From Molanna angustata (taxonomy: Eukaryota > Arthropoda > Insecta > Trichoptera > Molannidae), in the NCBI GenBank assembly GCA_963576475.1, contig OY754986.1, positions 8,447,031 through 8,511,030 of the forward strand: 64,000 nucleotides of DNA, written 5' to 3'. This document shows positions 46,159-57,617 of the stretch, one piece after another. Made by a program: the position numbers and the translations under genes. Under the pieces are notes generated by a model that was not told the DNA's origin, ran no database searches, and saw nothing but the letters and a program-made list of their open reading frames with translations. Numbering within the stretch: position 1 is the first letter of the stretch; the number at the start of each line of letters is the position of its first letter.

Positions 46159-46556
46159 TCAAATAAACACAATAGAACAATTACCAAGTATTTTTATATA
46201 TTTTTTATAACATATCAATTTAAATTTAATTTGTAATATAAATTTATGTCTCATTTTATTCTTTGCCAATTTATGACAAACTTTACCGATGTCTAACTAA
46301 AGGTAAGTATGTTAATAAACCATTTAAAATGTCCCAAAGAACGTGTTTGATTAGGTATAAATTTAAAACTCTAAAAACAAGGTTGGTAGATCGAGGTATT
46401 AATTAGGTCTTTATTATACGATTGATAAGATATCTAAGTCCACCCTGCTGGATCCCGCAAATACCTGGATCCAGCGGTACTAAGATTGTTCAGTCCCGCA
46501 AATACCTGGATTGACATCGTCCTGCGGGATTGCATTCCCTAGTTACATGCAACTAA

Positions 46557-47050
46557 TTATACTATGAATTTCAACCCTGCCAAAACAATCAACAATGGCG
46601 CTCGATCGCAGTTGTTTAAAAAACCTTTACTTGACTAACAGTCGTTCAATGACTTGTACTACAATGGCTGGTTCAATGACTTGTACTATAAATTATTATA
46701 TTGTACTATTTTTCAAAAATAATGTTTATCTATTAAATCAGTTTTTTGTTCACAGACTATTTAAAAGCATTCTATAAAAGTTGGATATAATTTCATATTT
46801 TATTCTAAATTCAATACTTAAACCATAACTTAAACTTTAGATTTATTGGCAGGTACTTATTATTTGAAAATCAGTAATTTATCATTCTTCAACACTTAGG
46901 TGGGCTATTTCAATTATTTCTAAATAAATATTTGGTTTGTTAAATATGTTAGTTCAATTAATTCAAAATTTGGTTTATATTTTTTTTGTTTGACCATATA
47001 GAATGAACTTAAGATGAACGGTTAACAAATAAAAATTTGTACCTATTTAA
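46557..47050. other. No gene seen
   Basis: A+T-rich; contains a 20-bp direct repeat (ggttcaatgacttgtactaca-like, 46640 and 46668). Nothing else recognised. Confidence 0.4.
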
Positions 47051-47052
47051 TA

Positions 47053-48885
47053 CAGTAGTGGCCAAAAAAATGGAAACTATTTTTTACTCGACTAAATTAT
47101 ATAGAAAATCTTCCTTCTTAGATTTCTAAATGAATATTTCTAAAAAAATATTATTGCCTTGTCTTTATTATAGTGTGGGTTATGCATGAATTATCATTTA
47201 TACATAAAATATTCAGATATAATACACATTTTATTAAAATTATTGTACATTGAATAAAATATAAAAAATATTGTGCTCAGCTATGGAAAATTGTTAATGA
47301 CAATAAAATTTAAAATTCACGTGTTTAAGATAAATCACTTTAGTATTTAGTTGGGTAGCCTTTATTTTTTATCACAGCCTTCATTCTTCGAGGCATTGAG
47401 TCCACCAACTTCTCCAAATCTGCATTATTGATGACCTTGAATCATGATTTTATTACAGCTTCAATCAGGGCCCTCTTATTCGATAAGAGATTTTATTTAA
47501 TTATATTAGTTAAAATGTGCCACAAAGCAACAGCAGCAAAGTATAAAGATACAAAGATTTTCAACCTGGCCCATAAGTTTTCTATCTAATTAAGATCTGG
47601 GCTGTTACCAGACCACTTAAGTACCATAATATTATTTTCTTCGAATCAGCTTGAGACACTTTTAGCAGTATAACAGGGTGCGTTGTCTTGCTGGAATATG
47701 CATGTCTCTCTATTTTCTCCAAACAGATCCGCTATAAAAGGCTTTAACTTTGGATCCAAGATAGTCTCCTTGTATTTTTTTCATGTAACGTCCCATCAAT
47801 GATATGTAGACGACCCACGCCACTTCTTGACATGCACCCCCATATCATTATGCTGAGAGGGTGCTTCATGGTGACGGTGGTACACACTGGTAACAAGTCT
47901 TCTCCAGTTCTCCTCCTAACATACTTTATTCCATCCGATACAAATATAGAAATTTTTGTTTCATCGCTCCAGATTACATTCTTCCAGTCTTCTTTGGTCC
48001 AATTCTTGTGTTCTTTTGCCCAATTGAGTCTTTTTTCCCTTTGTTTACTATTCAAGTAAGCTTTTTTTCTTGGGCTTCTGGCCCTTAATCCATTGTTGAC
48101 TAGGCGTCGTCGAATCGTCCTAGCGCTTACAATTATACCACTCTCAGCAAGGATGTGTTGGATATCACTCGATGTGGATCTACGGTCTTGAAGAGCTAAT
48201 TTCGTTATCCTTCTGTCGTCTATCAATAACGTCTTCCGGTTTCTGCCAGATTTTACAGCATTGTGTAAACTTTTGGAGACTTTGAACCTCTCGCAGACCT
48301 TTGAACTCCAGACTTGGACGCTCTGTGTCCCAACTTTTCAGCAATTTGTTTATATGTATATCCCTCTTCTCGTAGGGTAACTGCTCTACTACATTTTGTA
48401 GGTGACCAGTAGCCTCCAAGCATGTTTCAGAAGAAGTTTCAGAATAAAATAATCTCAGAATTTGAAAAACAGTCCAACCACTTACAAATGACACAGTACA
48501 GGACGAACGACAGACTAATAGCTCTTGCTTAGATAGGATTTCAAATATCCTCAATAATTACTTTCTAATGATCACAGACATCAAAAAAACAAATTTCCAG
48601 AAAAAAATGTGAGTAATAATGATGATTCATATCATCAAATAGTAAGGTATATGTTCCTTACAACTCATTATGAGACAAATTAGAAAGGATTAACTAATTT
48701 TGTAAAAAAAAGTTAAAACAATTAAAAAAATATTTATTGTTTCTTGCGAAATAAACAAAAGAAAATATTTGTCATTAAAAACAATAAGAATGCAATAAAA
48801 TTTCAATGAAAAAGTAAAATGAATCACCTAGTAAGTTGAAAAATGTAGTCAAAATAAAAAGTTTCCATTCTTTTGGCCACTACTG
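47053..48885 (-). mobile_element. Tc1-like DNA transposon, decayed
   Basis: Ends 'cagtagtggccaaaa' (47053) and the inverted counterpart ttttggccactactg (to 48885) lie 1833 bp apart, with atggaaac also shared inside. TA precedes the left end; the right flank reads aa, so the target TA is mutated. The transposase is on the minus strand. Part of the same family is at 655-1040. Confidence 0.88.
47340..48430 (-). pseudogene. Tc1-like transposase, multiple breaks
   Basis: Minus-strand order: an N-terminal helix-turn-helix region (GGYWSPTKCSRAVTLREEGY, about 48426-48360, then a break), and an open stretch 48226-47744. That stretch has a second HTH (SDIQHILAESGIIVSARTIR), a basic linker and the first catalytic Asp in VIWSDET. 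After a frameshift in the A-run near 47770 other frames continue with QQDNAPCYTAK (second Asp), NSPDLN (third Asp position) and a final MPRRMKAVIKNKG near 47360. At least four stops or shifts are present. The DDE catalytic triad can be recognised but not in one frame. Family assignment is firm; the gene is dead. Confidence 0.85.
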
Positions 48886-48935
48886 AATATCACGTGTTTG
48901 TGTCACCGACACAGTAACAACATAGTTCTCTATAA

Positions 48936-49990
48936 ATAATGGGGTGCATGCTATCTCCATGGCTCTTCAATCTATACGTTGAATGTTGCATCAGAACTTT
49001 TATGGAGGATAGCAAGGGTCTGAAATTTATTTATTTATATTCACATACACGGCCTCTTAGCCATTATAAAAATATGGTAAAAATAAAACATAAAACTCGT
49101 ATTAAACAACACAACAATTAAAAAGAAAAACAACACAATAATTCATTAAAATACAAAATCTATCACACAAATCGAAATATTCATAATATGTCCCATTCCG
49201 ATTCGTTTAAATTTATCTGTCTGAATTTTAGTAGGTATATGAGAAATGTCAAAACGTTGACAATTCAGTAAGTATAGTATATGAAGGATGTAAAGAGAAC
49301 GTACTGAGAATGGATGCCAGCAAATCGAAGTTCAAATGGTGTTTCAAAAGAGTGAAAGCAGAACAGCGTACCAAATAAAATTAGAGAACAAATGGTTCAA
49401 GCAAGTAGACGAATATGTCTATTTGGGAAGCAACGGAATACCGGAATGGACGGATTGATAAGGAGATCGAAAGAAGAGTTATGGCAAGAAACAGAGGGAA
49501 TGGAGCACTTAGACCAGTTATGAATGACCGCAACATATCAAAGGATGCTAAAGTTGCCATTGATAACGCTATCTTAATAGTGCCAACCTTGATGTATGCA
49601 AGTGAAACCTGGACATGGCAGAAGTCACATGAAAGCAGAATAAATGCAGTTTAAATGAGATCACTAAAATGAATTTAAGATGAAGATAGATGTCATTAAT
49701 AGAATGAAAATGATGAATTCATTTCATTCATTAATTGGCCACATGGGGAGAATGAATGAGGAATGCCTGACGAAGAAAATATACAATGCGCATAGGAATG
49801 AAATGAGAAATCAATGCCGCCCAAGAAAGGGATGGCATGACCATGTGAATGGTATTTTGAAAGACGAAAAGGTTAGAAGCGTGAAGAACAGATAAACATG
49901 TATAAGAAGATGTATGAATGTTGACGAGGCGATGATTGTGTGTCAAGATATATGGCATTCAGTTTTCTCTGTCTACCATGTGAGGATCAT
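48936..49990 (+). pseudogene. RTE-like LINE ORF2 remnant
   Basis: Plus strand: GCMLSPWLFNLYVECCIRTF (RT motif after the YADD-type palm region of RTE-like LINEs, 48942 on), an interrupted part with MITE-like sequence at 49190-49265, then RRVMARNRGNGALRPVMNDR and LMYASETWTWQKSHESRI. Later come HMGRMNEECLTKKIYNAHRN and MNVDEAMIVCQD near the end. These are the successive C-terminal motifs of a lepidopteran RTE-like family. Several stops; no intact domain. Confidence 0.75.
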
Positions 49991-51139
49991 GGCATTATGG
50001 TATGAATAAGAATCACATACATTAGGTATGAGAAATTTTATAAATATAATAATTAAATTAGACAAACGATTTACTACAAACAAGACAAATATTGAAAATA
50101 ATATTTCTATATTGCCCTCATTCAGTATAACAAAAGCTGTTTTTCATTCAAATTTTGCTTATGAGTAAAAGCATTTCTTTATAAACATTATTCTATTTCT
50201 ATTTTACAAATATATATATTTAAAGTCACTAAAATTTAACGATTTATTATACACAGACTAATCTCCTGAGCTCGTAGTGCACAGTGACATAGATCTGTAA
50301 ATGTGTGGGTGCGAGAGAGACTGCTCAATAAGAGTCTGGTCAATCAAAGAACACTTTTAATATATAATACTAAACATAATATAGGAAAAAAAAATCACTT
50401 GATCTCTGAAGTGCTGCTTTAACTAATACCATGAAATATTTCTTTAGCTTTTGTGCATAATTTTAAGACAATGAACCAAAAATTCTAAAAGAAATTTTTC
50501 AAAAGCATACTTTGTGAAATATAAATTATATTATATAGTAATATGAAAGTTTTCTATGCATGACATGTTATGGCTGGTCTGGAAAAATATAGTTGTTTGT
50601 TACTCATGATGAACATACACAATATTATGATTTCAAAAATCAATATTAAGTCTATACAAGTTGTTCTAAATTCAAACTTTACATGGGAAATTAGAGTAGC
50701 GTCTAGCCCCAGCTCTTCTTTTCTGCATTATTAGGTTAGGTTTAAGTTTGTGTATAATAATAATAGCGACTTGCGTGAGCGAGTTGCTTTATAAATTGAA
50801 TTATAAATTATTATAAGTTAAATTTACATTTTTTATTTAATTTATTGCATTTAATATAAAATTTCACAGCTCATTTGACTCCATACTACGAGACCTCAAC
50901 CAATCAGAGAGCCAACCGGAAACATAATGCGGAATGGTAAATGCGGATTGTAGACGCTAGTGGAAATTAGTAATTGATGAATATTATTTGTTTTGTTATT
51001 TTTTTATAAACTTAATTTCTTTATGTTACATTGAGAATACATGAATGTAATTCAATGTAAATAATGTCCTTTTTATATATTTTTCAAAACAACATAGTAA
51101 AACATCAAGTTTCCCAAGTAGAATAACTGCCGTTGAAAT
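49991..51139. other. No gene seen
   Basis: A+T-rich DNA, no frame, hairpin or repeat recognised over 1.1 kb. Confidence 0.4.
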
Positions 51140-51530
51140 GAGGTCTCTCAGACAAATGTGTAATAAGACGATGTGTGATTGAATAAAAAAAGTAAGCACA
51201 AGAACAGAATGTATGTTGGAAAAGGACGCCACATGCAAGATAAAAATATAATATATGTCCTTAAGTGGATCGGCCACATAGAAAGAACAGATGAAGAACA
51301 GTTGACAAAAAAATTATACATGGCTAAAAGATGCGGAATAAGAGATAGAGGTCGGTCGAGAAAGACTCATTTAAATCACATGAATGGAATCTGAAATGTA
51401 GATAGTAGGAGAGTGTGCATGAGGCAATGTTTGGATTAAGTGAAGCGAGAAAAGTATATCAGGATAGGAAAGTATGGCGCTCGGTTCACTCTGCCTACCT
51501 CAATATGAACAAGGCATGATAGTATGTATG
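51140..51530 (+). pseudogene. RTE-like LINE 3' fragment
   Basis: Second remnant of the same family: MRSLRQMCNKT near 51138, WIGHIERTDEEQLTKKLYMA and RSRKTHLNHMNGI, then a decayed end with a gtatgtatgta tail. The order and spacing parallel 49640-49990. Confidence 0.7.
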
Positions 51531-51779
51531 TAAAAAAACACAAAATATTTATTAGTAACTAGTATATTTCTAGAAAATAATCTCTTATGACGTCCGGTTT
51601 CTAAAAAAAACTGATAAAATAAACATTTTCCTAATATTCATATAAGATATTATGAAAAATGATGTAAAAGAGTAAAATTAAATAATAATTTAACATAAAC
51701 AGAGCAAATTTCACAATAATAATGTTAATATATTACCTATAGTCAGTATATATTATTATAAGGTCTTTGGTATATACCT
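51531..51779. other. No gene seen
   Basis: Short A+T-rich spacer. Confidence 0.4.
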
Positions 51780-52350
51780 AGTCAAAGATGTTCCGTACTC
51801 AAATTTTGTATGGAAAATTTTCAGCGATTTTATGAAATGAGTTTGTTTAATTATTTTTTTATTTTATTATGAAAAGTTGATATTTCTTTAATGCCATTTT
51901 ATGAAAGTGAGGAGCCTTTTTACCTATTTGAAAATAAAAATTTCAAATTTTAAGTTTCCTGAGCTTGGGGTCACTTTGAAATATTTGACAGTTAAAAAAA
52001 TTGAGAAGCACTATTCATATATCGTTCAAAATCTAATGGGATCTAATCGAGTATTAGATATACATATTTGCAAAATTTGAATAGAATCGAATGAGTACTT
52101 TAGTCTATAATCGATAAAGAAAAATGAACACGCCGTACATAGCACATAGCACAGTGCACATAGCACAGTGCACATAGCACAGTGCACATAGCACAGTGCA
52201 CATAGCACACACACACAGATACATTGTGATGAAACTTTCAGAATACAATCTCAGCATGATACTAGTTGATAATCTGCAAAAAAAAAAATACCCTTAAAAA
52301 TTGCGAAATCATAACTCCCCACTATATCACCTTGTGTTAGTGAGGAGTAA
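51780..52350. mobile_element. Dispersed TIR repeat, copy 2 (matches 42930-43455)
   Basis: Same order of phrases as 42930-43455 over about 550 bp, ending ttagtgaggagtaa. It carries a small 14-bp array at 52137-52207 where the other copy has none. Confidence 0.6.
52137..52207. repeat. 14-bp tandem repeat
   Basis: Five copies of 'cacatagcacagtg'. The homologous position in copy 1 (43318-43340) has a single degenerate unit, so the array expanded in this copy. Confidence 0.9.
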
Positions 52351-52611
52351 AAAAATTTAATCATCTGTATGTATTAGCTGTAAGTTGAACTTGATTTACA
52401 ATTTATTAAATGATTCTATTATTATTAGTAAAATATATGTAATATGTAAAATGTACATGAGTAAACACAAATACATGAGTAAATAGCTGTATAAATTTGA
52501 ATTTGGAATTCCTAACCAAAGAGAAGATATTTGAGATCAAAGTTGCCAGTACGGCAAAACGCCAATTTCATATGTAAGGATCTAATATAAAAATCATGAA
52601 AATCTGTGTAG

Positions 52612-52805
52612 AATATTAATAGTTTTCAATTATGTATTCAGCACCTAACCTACGAAAGGTGATGAGACTTTTGGTTTCTTTTATGTTTGGTGGTAAACTA
52701 TTGTACATTTTGAGACCTTTATGGTATAAACTATATTGTGTTGTTGTTAATCTCGTTTTTGGAAGTCTAAAATCTAGACATCCTCTCGTAGGGTAAGTGT
52801 AAACA
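52612..52805 (-). pseudogene. LINE C-terminal remnant
   Basis: The minus frame reads TYPTRGCLDFRLPKTRLTTT, then QYSLYHKGLKMYNSLPPNIK and SLITFRRLG, ending near 52622. Pattern '..Y.G.K.YN.LP..IK' is the usual end of CR1/Jockey-type ORF2. Isolated. Confidence 0.6.
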
Positions 52806-53754
52806 TTGATATTGAATAAGATTTTTAATTTTAAGCGTATTCTTTTACATCAATTTCTTAACGGGTGTCGTGTAGAGAGTGCACACTATGAGTTTCGTTG
52901 TGATGTGTTTGTATGTATGGCGTACGGCGCACATACTGGTATTATTTGCCGAATCTAGCCGGTCATAAATCGATTTCGTAAAAATGGTTCCAGGTTTAAA
53001 AAAAAACTACCCCCTGGATAGCTACTGAACAACATTCAACTCCTTCCCAAGTCCATCTTTACCGTGATCTACTACCATCTCAGCCGAAACTTGATCGTCT
53101 TTGATAGCGCAAGTATTTTTGTAAAGAGTTGTTTGTGAAACAGTATTGCTCAACAGTTAATATTGTTTGTTTGGTTATGACCTATTAAAAACTGCTATGT
53201 ATTATGAAAGTGCGGATAAGACCTCGTAAATTCGACTAATAACTAACCTTGTTTATTTTAAATATTATTAATATTTTTGCAAACCGAAAATGGGTATCCC
53301 ATTTTGTATCTTTTCAGGCATTAATTAGTGATCTCTAAGAAATTAGTCGTACTTCAGGGTGCGTCCGCGCTGTTTTTCTTTTTGTTTTAAAAAGAATAGT
53401 GCTTCAACAGTATAACCATTCAGAAATTGGCCGCGGTTATTCACCGTTTTTATGCATTTGGGTCCATTAACTATATTAGTTCTAAATAACTTTTTTTTTA
53501 CATTTTGTGTTAATTTTAATTTTTTTTTTTAAATTGTTTTATGGTCTTCAGGTTGTTCAAACGTATTAATTACTAGTTATTGCTTCATATTTGGTTGCTA
53601 AGGGACAAGAAAATGCTCAGAAAACCAAGAATAAAAGGAAACGCAAAATATGAGTGCATGACTGGTTATAAGCTGGGATTCGAATCCCCCAAAAACGACA
53701 TATAGGTTGATAACTCGGTATCTTTTCGACCAATTGAATCAATACTTGATGTAA
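52806..53754. other. No gene seen; tRNA-like B box at 53675
   Basis: No frame recognised. On the minus strand 'gggggattcgaatcccagc' (complement of 53675-53694) resembles a tRNA B box and could be a SINE head, but no convincing A box or body was seen. Confidence 0.35.
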
Positions 53755-54615
53755 TCCAACTGTCGATTCGTTCATGAGAATTCAATTCTCTGAATGAATC
53801 GACATTATTAAGCCAAGATGCGTGTACGAAGGAACATTTTGTATGGTGTAGTGGACTTTTTGCATGCTAATAACACCAACTAGAGGCCTCGCAGCATATA
53901 TGTTCCCATACATGGATTTACTCAGAATTCGGAGTAGAACATTTTATGTGAGTTTTGTGTGTCTGTGTGTCTGTCTGTCCCCCCCCCTTATAACTTTTGA
54001 TCCGCTCAATTTACAGAGCCCAAAATTTCAAAATATATAAACACTTATAAGCCTACAAAACTTTTATACTCAGAATGGTGAATTTTTGTTTCAGTCAGGG
54101 GTTGTCAACTTTTGAATTTTTGGTTTATTTTTCCATATATCTCAGAAACCATAAAAGCTAGAACGCTGAAAATTGGTACAAAAATAGACAAATCCAGGAT
54201 TTCTCAAACATTTTTTATTAAGAAAAATATTTTTTTACGATAAATTTATGAGTTTAACTGCCTATATTTCCAAACTTTTTCAAAATATCGAATAAAGCCG
54301 AAATACCCCAACTAGATAATTAAATTTTCTATAAAAAATATCAATATTGTAGGAGTACATCTCAAATTTTTTTTAACAATTTTTATAAAAATTGAATTTA
54401 GTGACGACATTGCTTCATACAATTTTTATGGGTGTCGTCTATACACAATATCTAAGAATACTTAATATAGTTTGATACTTCATCTCCAAACATACATATA
54501 TACCATCATGATTTTTTTCATATTCTGGGTAGGAAAAAAGGACTGACCTCCATACTATCCAATCTTGACATACATACCTACATGTGTTGTATAGAAAACA
54601 AAATATCTGAAAATC
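53755..54615. repeat. Dispersed repeat, copy B (matches 32725-33565)
   Basis: Same hairpin start (tgtcgattcgttcatgagaa / ttctctgaatgaatcgaca), same order of phrases, a short GT tract (53953-53980) and the Helitron-like family body to about 54615. Confidence 0.75.
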
Positions 54616-54618
54616 TAA

Positions 54619-54815
54619 AGTAATAAAGCAATCAAAATGTTAGTGTGTGTGTGTTTGTCTCACGCTTTCTGAAAAACCAAGAGCATCTAAAAATCTAATT
54701 TATGTGCGAACATGTACCAGTATACCTGATGCAGTGTCACGCTAAAAATAATGCGATAAAAATGCTGAATTTTAAAAATATTTCAATAATTATTTTTTTC
54801 ATACAAAATTTTCCA
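54619..54815. repeat. Interior of the hAT-like MITE family
   Basis: Matches 16513-16700: aagtaataaagcaat, gttagtgtgtgtgtgtttgt, 'catgtaccagtatacctga', gcagtgtcacgc. The terminal repeats of the MITE are missing here. Confidence 0.7.
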
Positions 54816-55574
54816 AGTCGTATCTGTCAAAAAAGTGTACATTTTGCACGCAAATATCTGTTAGTTTAAAAGTTAGAAGTACGTATTTACACAAAAAAAT
54901 ATATTTTGAAGTATAACTTAGCGTTTAAGTGAAAAACATGGTGAATATTTGGTATAATTATAATGTTTAACTTATTTTTAAAGTAAGCCTTTTGTACATA
55001 AACGCCGCCATTTTAATATCTTTTCATACAATATTTCATTTTCCCACCGAATGAATATGTTCTTGAAAATAATAAACCTTTGAAATAAATGTAATTATGA
55101 AATAATAAAATAAAACACAAGACATTACGGCAAGTTTTAAGACATATATTGTAAAAATGTGTTTATTATTAGTAAAGATATAGGCATAATAAAATTGCAT
55201 AATTTGTAAATAATATTTGATTTTTCTGACAATTTTCATTTTTATGGCATCGAACAAACCAATGTAGGTACCTACATATTCAAAAAAGTCTCAAACCATT
55301 TGATATTTTTAACGTATTGGAATGGTTACTATGGTAACGGAAAGATTCTGATATTCAAATAAAATTTGTTATGAATAGAATTTATTTAGAATATTGTTGT
55401 AGGTAGGTACCTACCTATTACTATTTACTTACAAATCAACAATATACTGATTTCCTATCGGAAAATTGTATGCGATGTGCTCCTAAACCGTTTTGCCGAT
55501 TACAATGAAACTTTGGTGAATTGTCGAGCGTATGCCCGGGATGGTTTCTGGATTTAAACTTTTTTCTTATTCTT
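54816..55574. other. No gene seen
   Basis: A+T-rich; frame 55036-55257 (minus) has no recognised motif. The last 80 bp (cgatgtgctcctaaaccgtt) look like the lead-in of the following repeat. Confidence 0.4.
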
Positions 55575-56405
55575 CTTCTTCTTCGTGTATTTGGTCATTT
55601 TACCTATGAAGGGGGAGTATCCTGGGGAAAGAAGGTCCGACTGTCCCTCCATCTCTTCGCAGGTCTTCCAGGACGGTTCGTGGATTTTAACTTTCTTCTT
55701 CTTCATCTTCATCGTGTATTTGGTTATTTTACCTATGAAGGTGGACTATCCTGGGAGAAGAAGGTCCCATTTTCCGACCATCTCTTCACAGGTTTCTGGG
55801 TTTAAACTTTTTTCTTTTTTTCTTCATCGTATATTTGGTCATCTTACCTATGAAGATGAACTATCCTGGAAGATGAAGGTCCAATTTTTCTTCCATCTCT
55901 TCGCAGGTTTCTGGATTTAAACTATTTTCTTCTTCTTCTTCATCGTCTATTTAGTCATTTTACCTATGAAGGTGGACTAACCTGGGAGAAGGTCCAATTT
56001 TTCTTCCATCTCTTCACAGGTTTCTGGATTTAAATTTTTTTCTTCTTCTTCTTCTTCATCGTGTGTTTTTGGTCATTTTACCTATGAAGTTGGAGAATCC
56101 TGGGAGAAGAAGGTCCAACTGTCCTTCCATCTCTTCGCAGGTCTTCCAAGACGGTTTCTGGATATAAACTTTTTTCTTCTTCTTCTTCTTCATCGTGCAT
56201 TTGATCATTTTACCTATGAAGGTGGACTATCCTGGGAGAAGAAGGTCCAATTTTCCTTCCATATCTTCGCAGGTATCTGGATTTGAACTTTTTTCTTCTT
56301 CTTCTTCGTGTATTTAGTCATTTTACCTATGAAGGTGGAGTATCCTGGGAAAAGAAGGTCCTTTCATCTCTTCGCGGTTCTTCCAGGATGGTTTCTGGAT
56401 TTAAA
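55575..56405. repeat. About 115-135-bp tandem array, 7 copies
   Basis: Unit: 'gtcattttacctatgaaggt', ggactatcctgggagaagaa, ttccatctcttcgcaggtttctgg, atttaaactttttt(ctt)n. Copies begin near 55592, 55724, 55837, 55953, 56072, 56205 and 56319. A lone copy is at 16076. Short frames here are not genes. Confidence 0.85.
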
Positions 56406-56562
56406 CTTTTCTTAACCGACTGAAGGGACGGGATGTAATGAAGGGAAGGGTCGTAATGAGGGATTGAAGGGACGGGAGGTACTGAAGGGCCTGAAGGGAC
56501 GGGAGGTACTGAAGGGTCTGAAGCGACGGGAGGTACTGAAGGGTCTGAAGCGACGGGTCTTT
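56406..56562. repeat. 18-bp minisatellite, second locus
   Basis: About 7 imperfect copies of the gaagggacgggaggtact unit also found at 16190-17045, again directly after the 115-135-bp unit. Confidence 0.85.
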
Positions 56563-56574
56563 TTCTTTTTCTTC

Positions 56575-57610
56575 TCAATTTTATGTAGACCTTTAGGACA
56601 GTTTTTATACAAACTATTTCCTATAGTCTAATTCATCTTCTTCTTCTTTTATGCATACATTTGGGTCAGTTTTTATAAAAATTATTTCCTATAGTCTAAT
56701 TCTTCTTCTTCTTCATTTACGTAGACTTTTGGGAGAGTTTTAATACAAACTATTTCCAATAGTCTTATTAATTTCTTTTTCTTTTATGTAGACCAAAGGT
56801 GAGTTTTTATACAAACTTTTTCTATAGTTTAATTATTATTCTTTAATATAGACCTTTGAATCACTTTTTATATTAACTATTTCCTATAATCTAATTCATC
56901 TTCTTTTATGTAGACCTTTGGTCAGTTTTTTTACAAACTATTTCCAATAGTCTTATTCTTCTTCTTCTTTTTTGTAGACCTTTGGGTGAGCTTTTATACA
57001 TACTATTTCCTATTGTCTAATTCATTTTTTTTATGTAGATCTTACTTATGTAGTCAGTTTTTACACAAACTAATTCCTTTAGTCTTTTTCTTTGTTTTCT
57101 TATTTTATGTAGAACTTGGGTGAATTTTATACAAACTATTTCCTATAGATTAATCTTCTTCTTCTTTTATGAAGACCTTTTGGTTTGTTTTCATACAATC
57201 TATTTCCAATAGTCTTATTCTTCTATTTTATGTATTTTAACTTATTTTACGTAGACCATTGGGATAGTTTTTATACAAACTATTTCGTATAGTCTTATAC
57301 TAATCCTTCTCTTTTTTATTTAGACTTTTGGGTTAGTTTTAAGTCTAATAGTCTATTGTGCAGAAACATTTAACGATATGCATACTTGATGAAAACACAT
57401 ATGTAAAAACGAATGGATTGTGGGATGTGACGATGTAACCTGCACTAGAATCTTTTCAATACTTTTGTTTAATCAAATTTAAACCATTTATATCATCCTA
57501 TTTTGAATAATTTTCAACACCTACACATTTGATTTAGTTGACAATATTTAAAGAATGGGGGTTGTGGCCATTACTGAACTCTTCACAACGTTTATATTCA
57601 AATTAAAAAC
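56575..57610. repeat. About 65-75-bp tandem array and following 250-bp unit
   Basis: Roughly eleven degenerate units of tatgtagacctttgggtcag, tttttatacaaactatttcc, tatagtctaattcttcttc. From 57320 a longer unit (aagtctaatagtctattgtg ... gttgtggccattactgaact) starts. It is interrupted by the L2-like LINE and repeated at 59343-59770. Confidence 0.8.
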
Positions 57611-57617
57611 TACTTAT

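Larger units (their letters stand above)
45302..46541 (+). mobile_element. hAT DNA transposon, internally decayed
   Basis: 1240 bp. Terminal inverted repeats 'tagggaatgcaatcc' (45302) and ggattgcattccct+a (46541) are perfect over 15 bp. The flanking 8-bp duplication gttacatg lies at 45294-45301 and 46542-46549. Subterminal gcgggatcccg-type words occur at both ends. Remnants of a transposase on + end in the hAT dimerisation motif. Confidence 0.9.
44877..46556. mobile_element. Helitron-like repeat copy 2, split by hAT insertion
   Basis: Family body at 44877-45301 (ccaactagataatttaattt, 'tttgatacttaatctccata'). After the nested hAT the last bases resume at 46542 with gttacatgcaaCTAA|T, equivalent to the CTAG|T ends at 26465 and 59986. 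The hairpin atgtgttacat is interrupted by the hAT target duplication. Confidence 0.5.
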
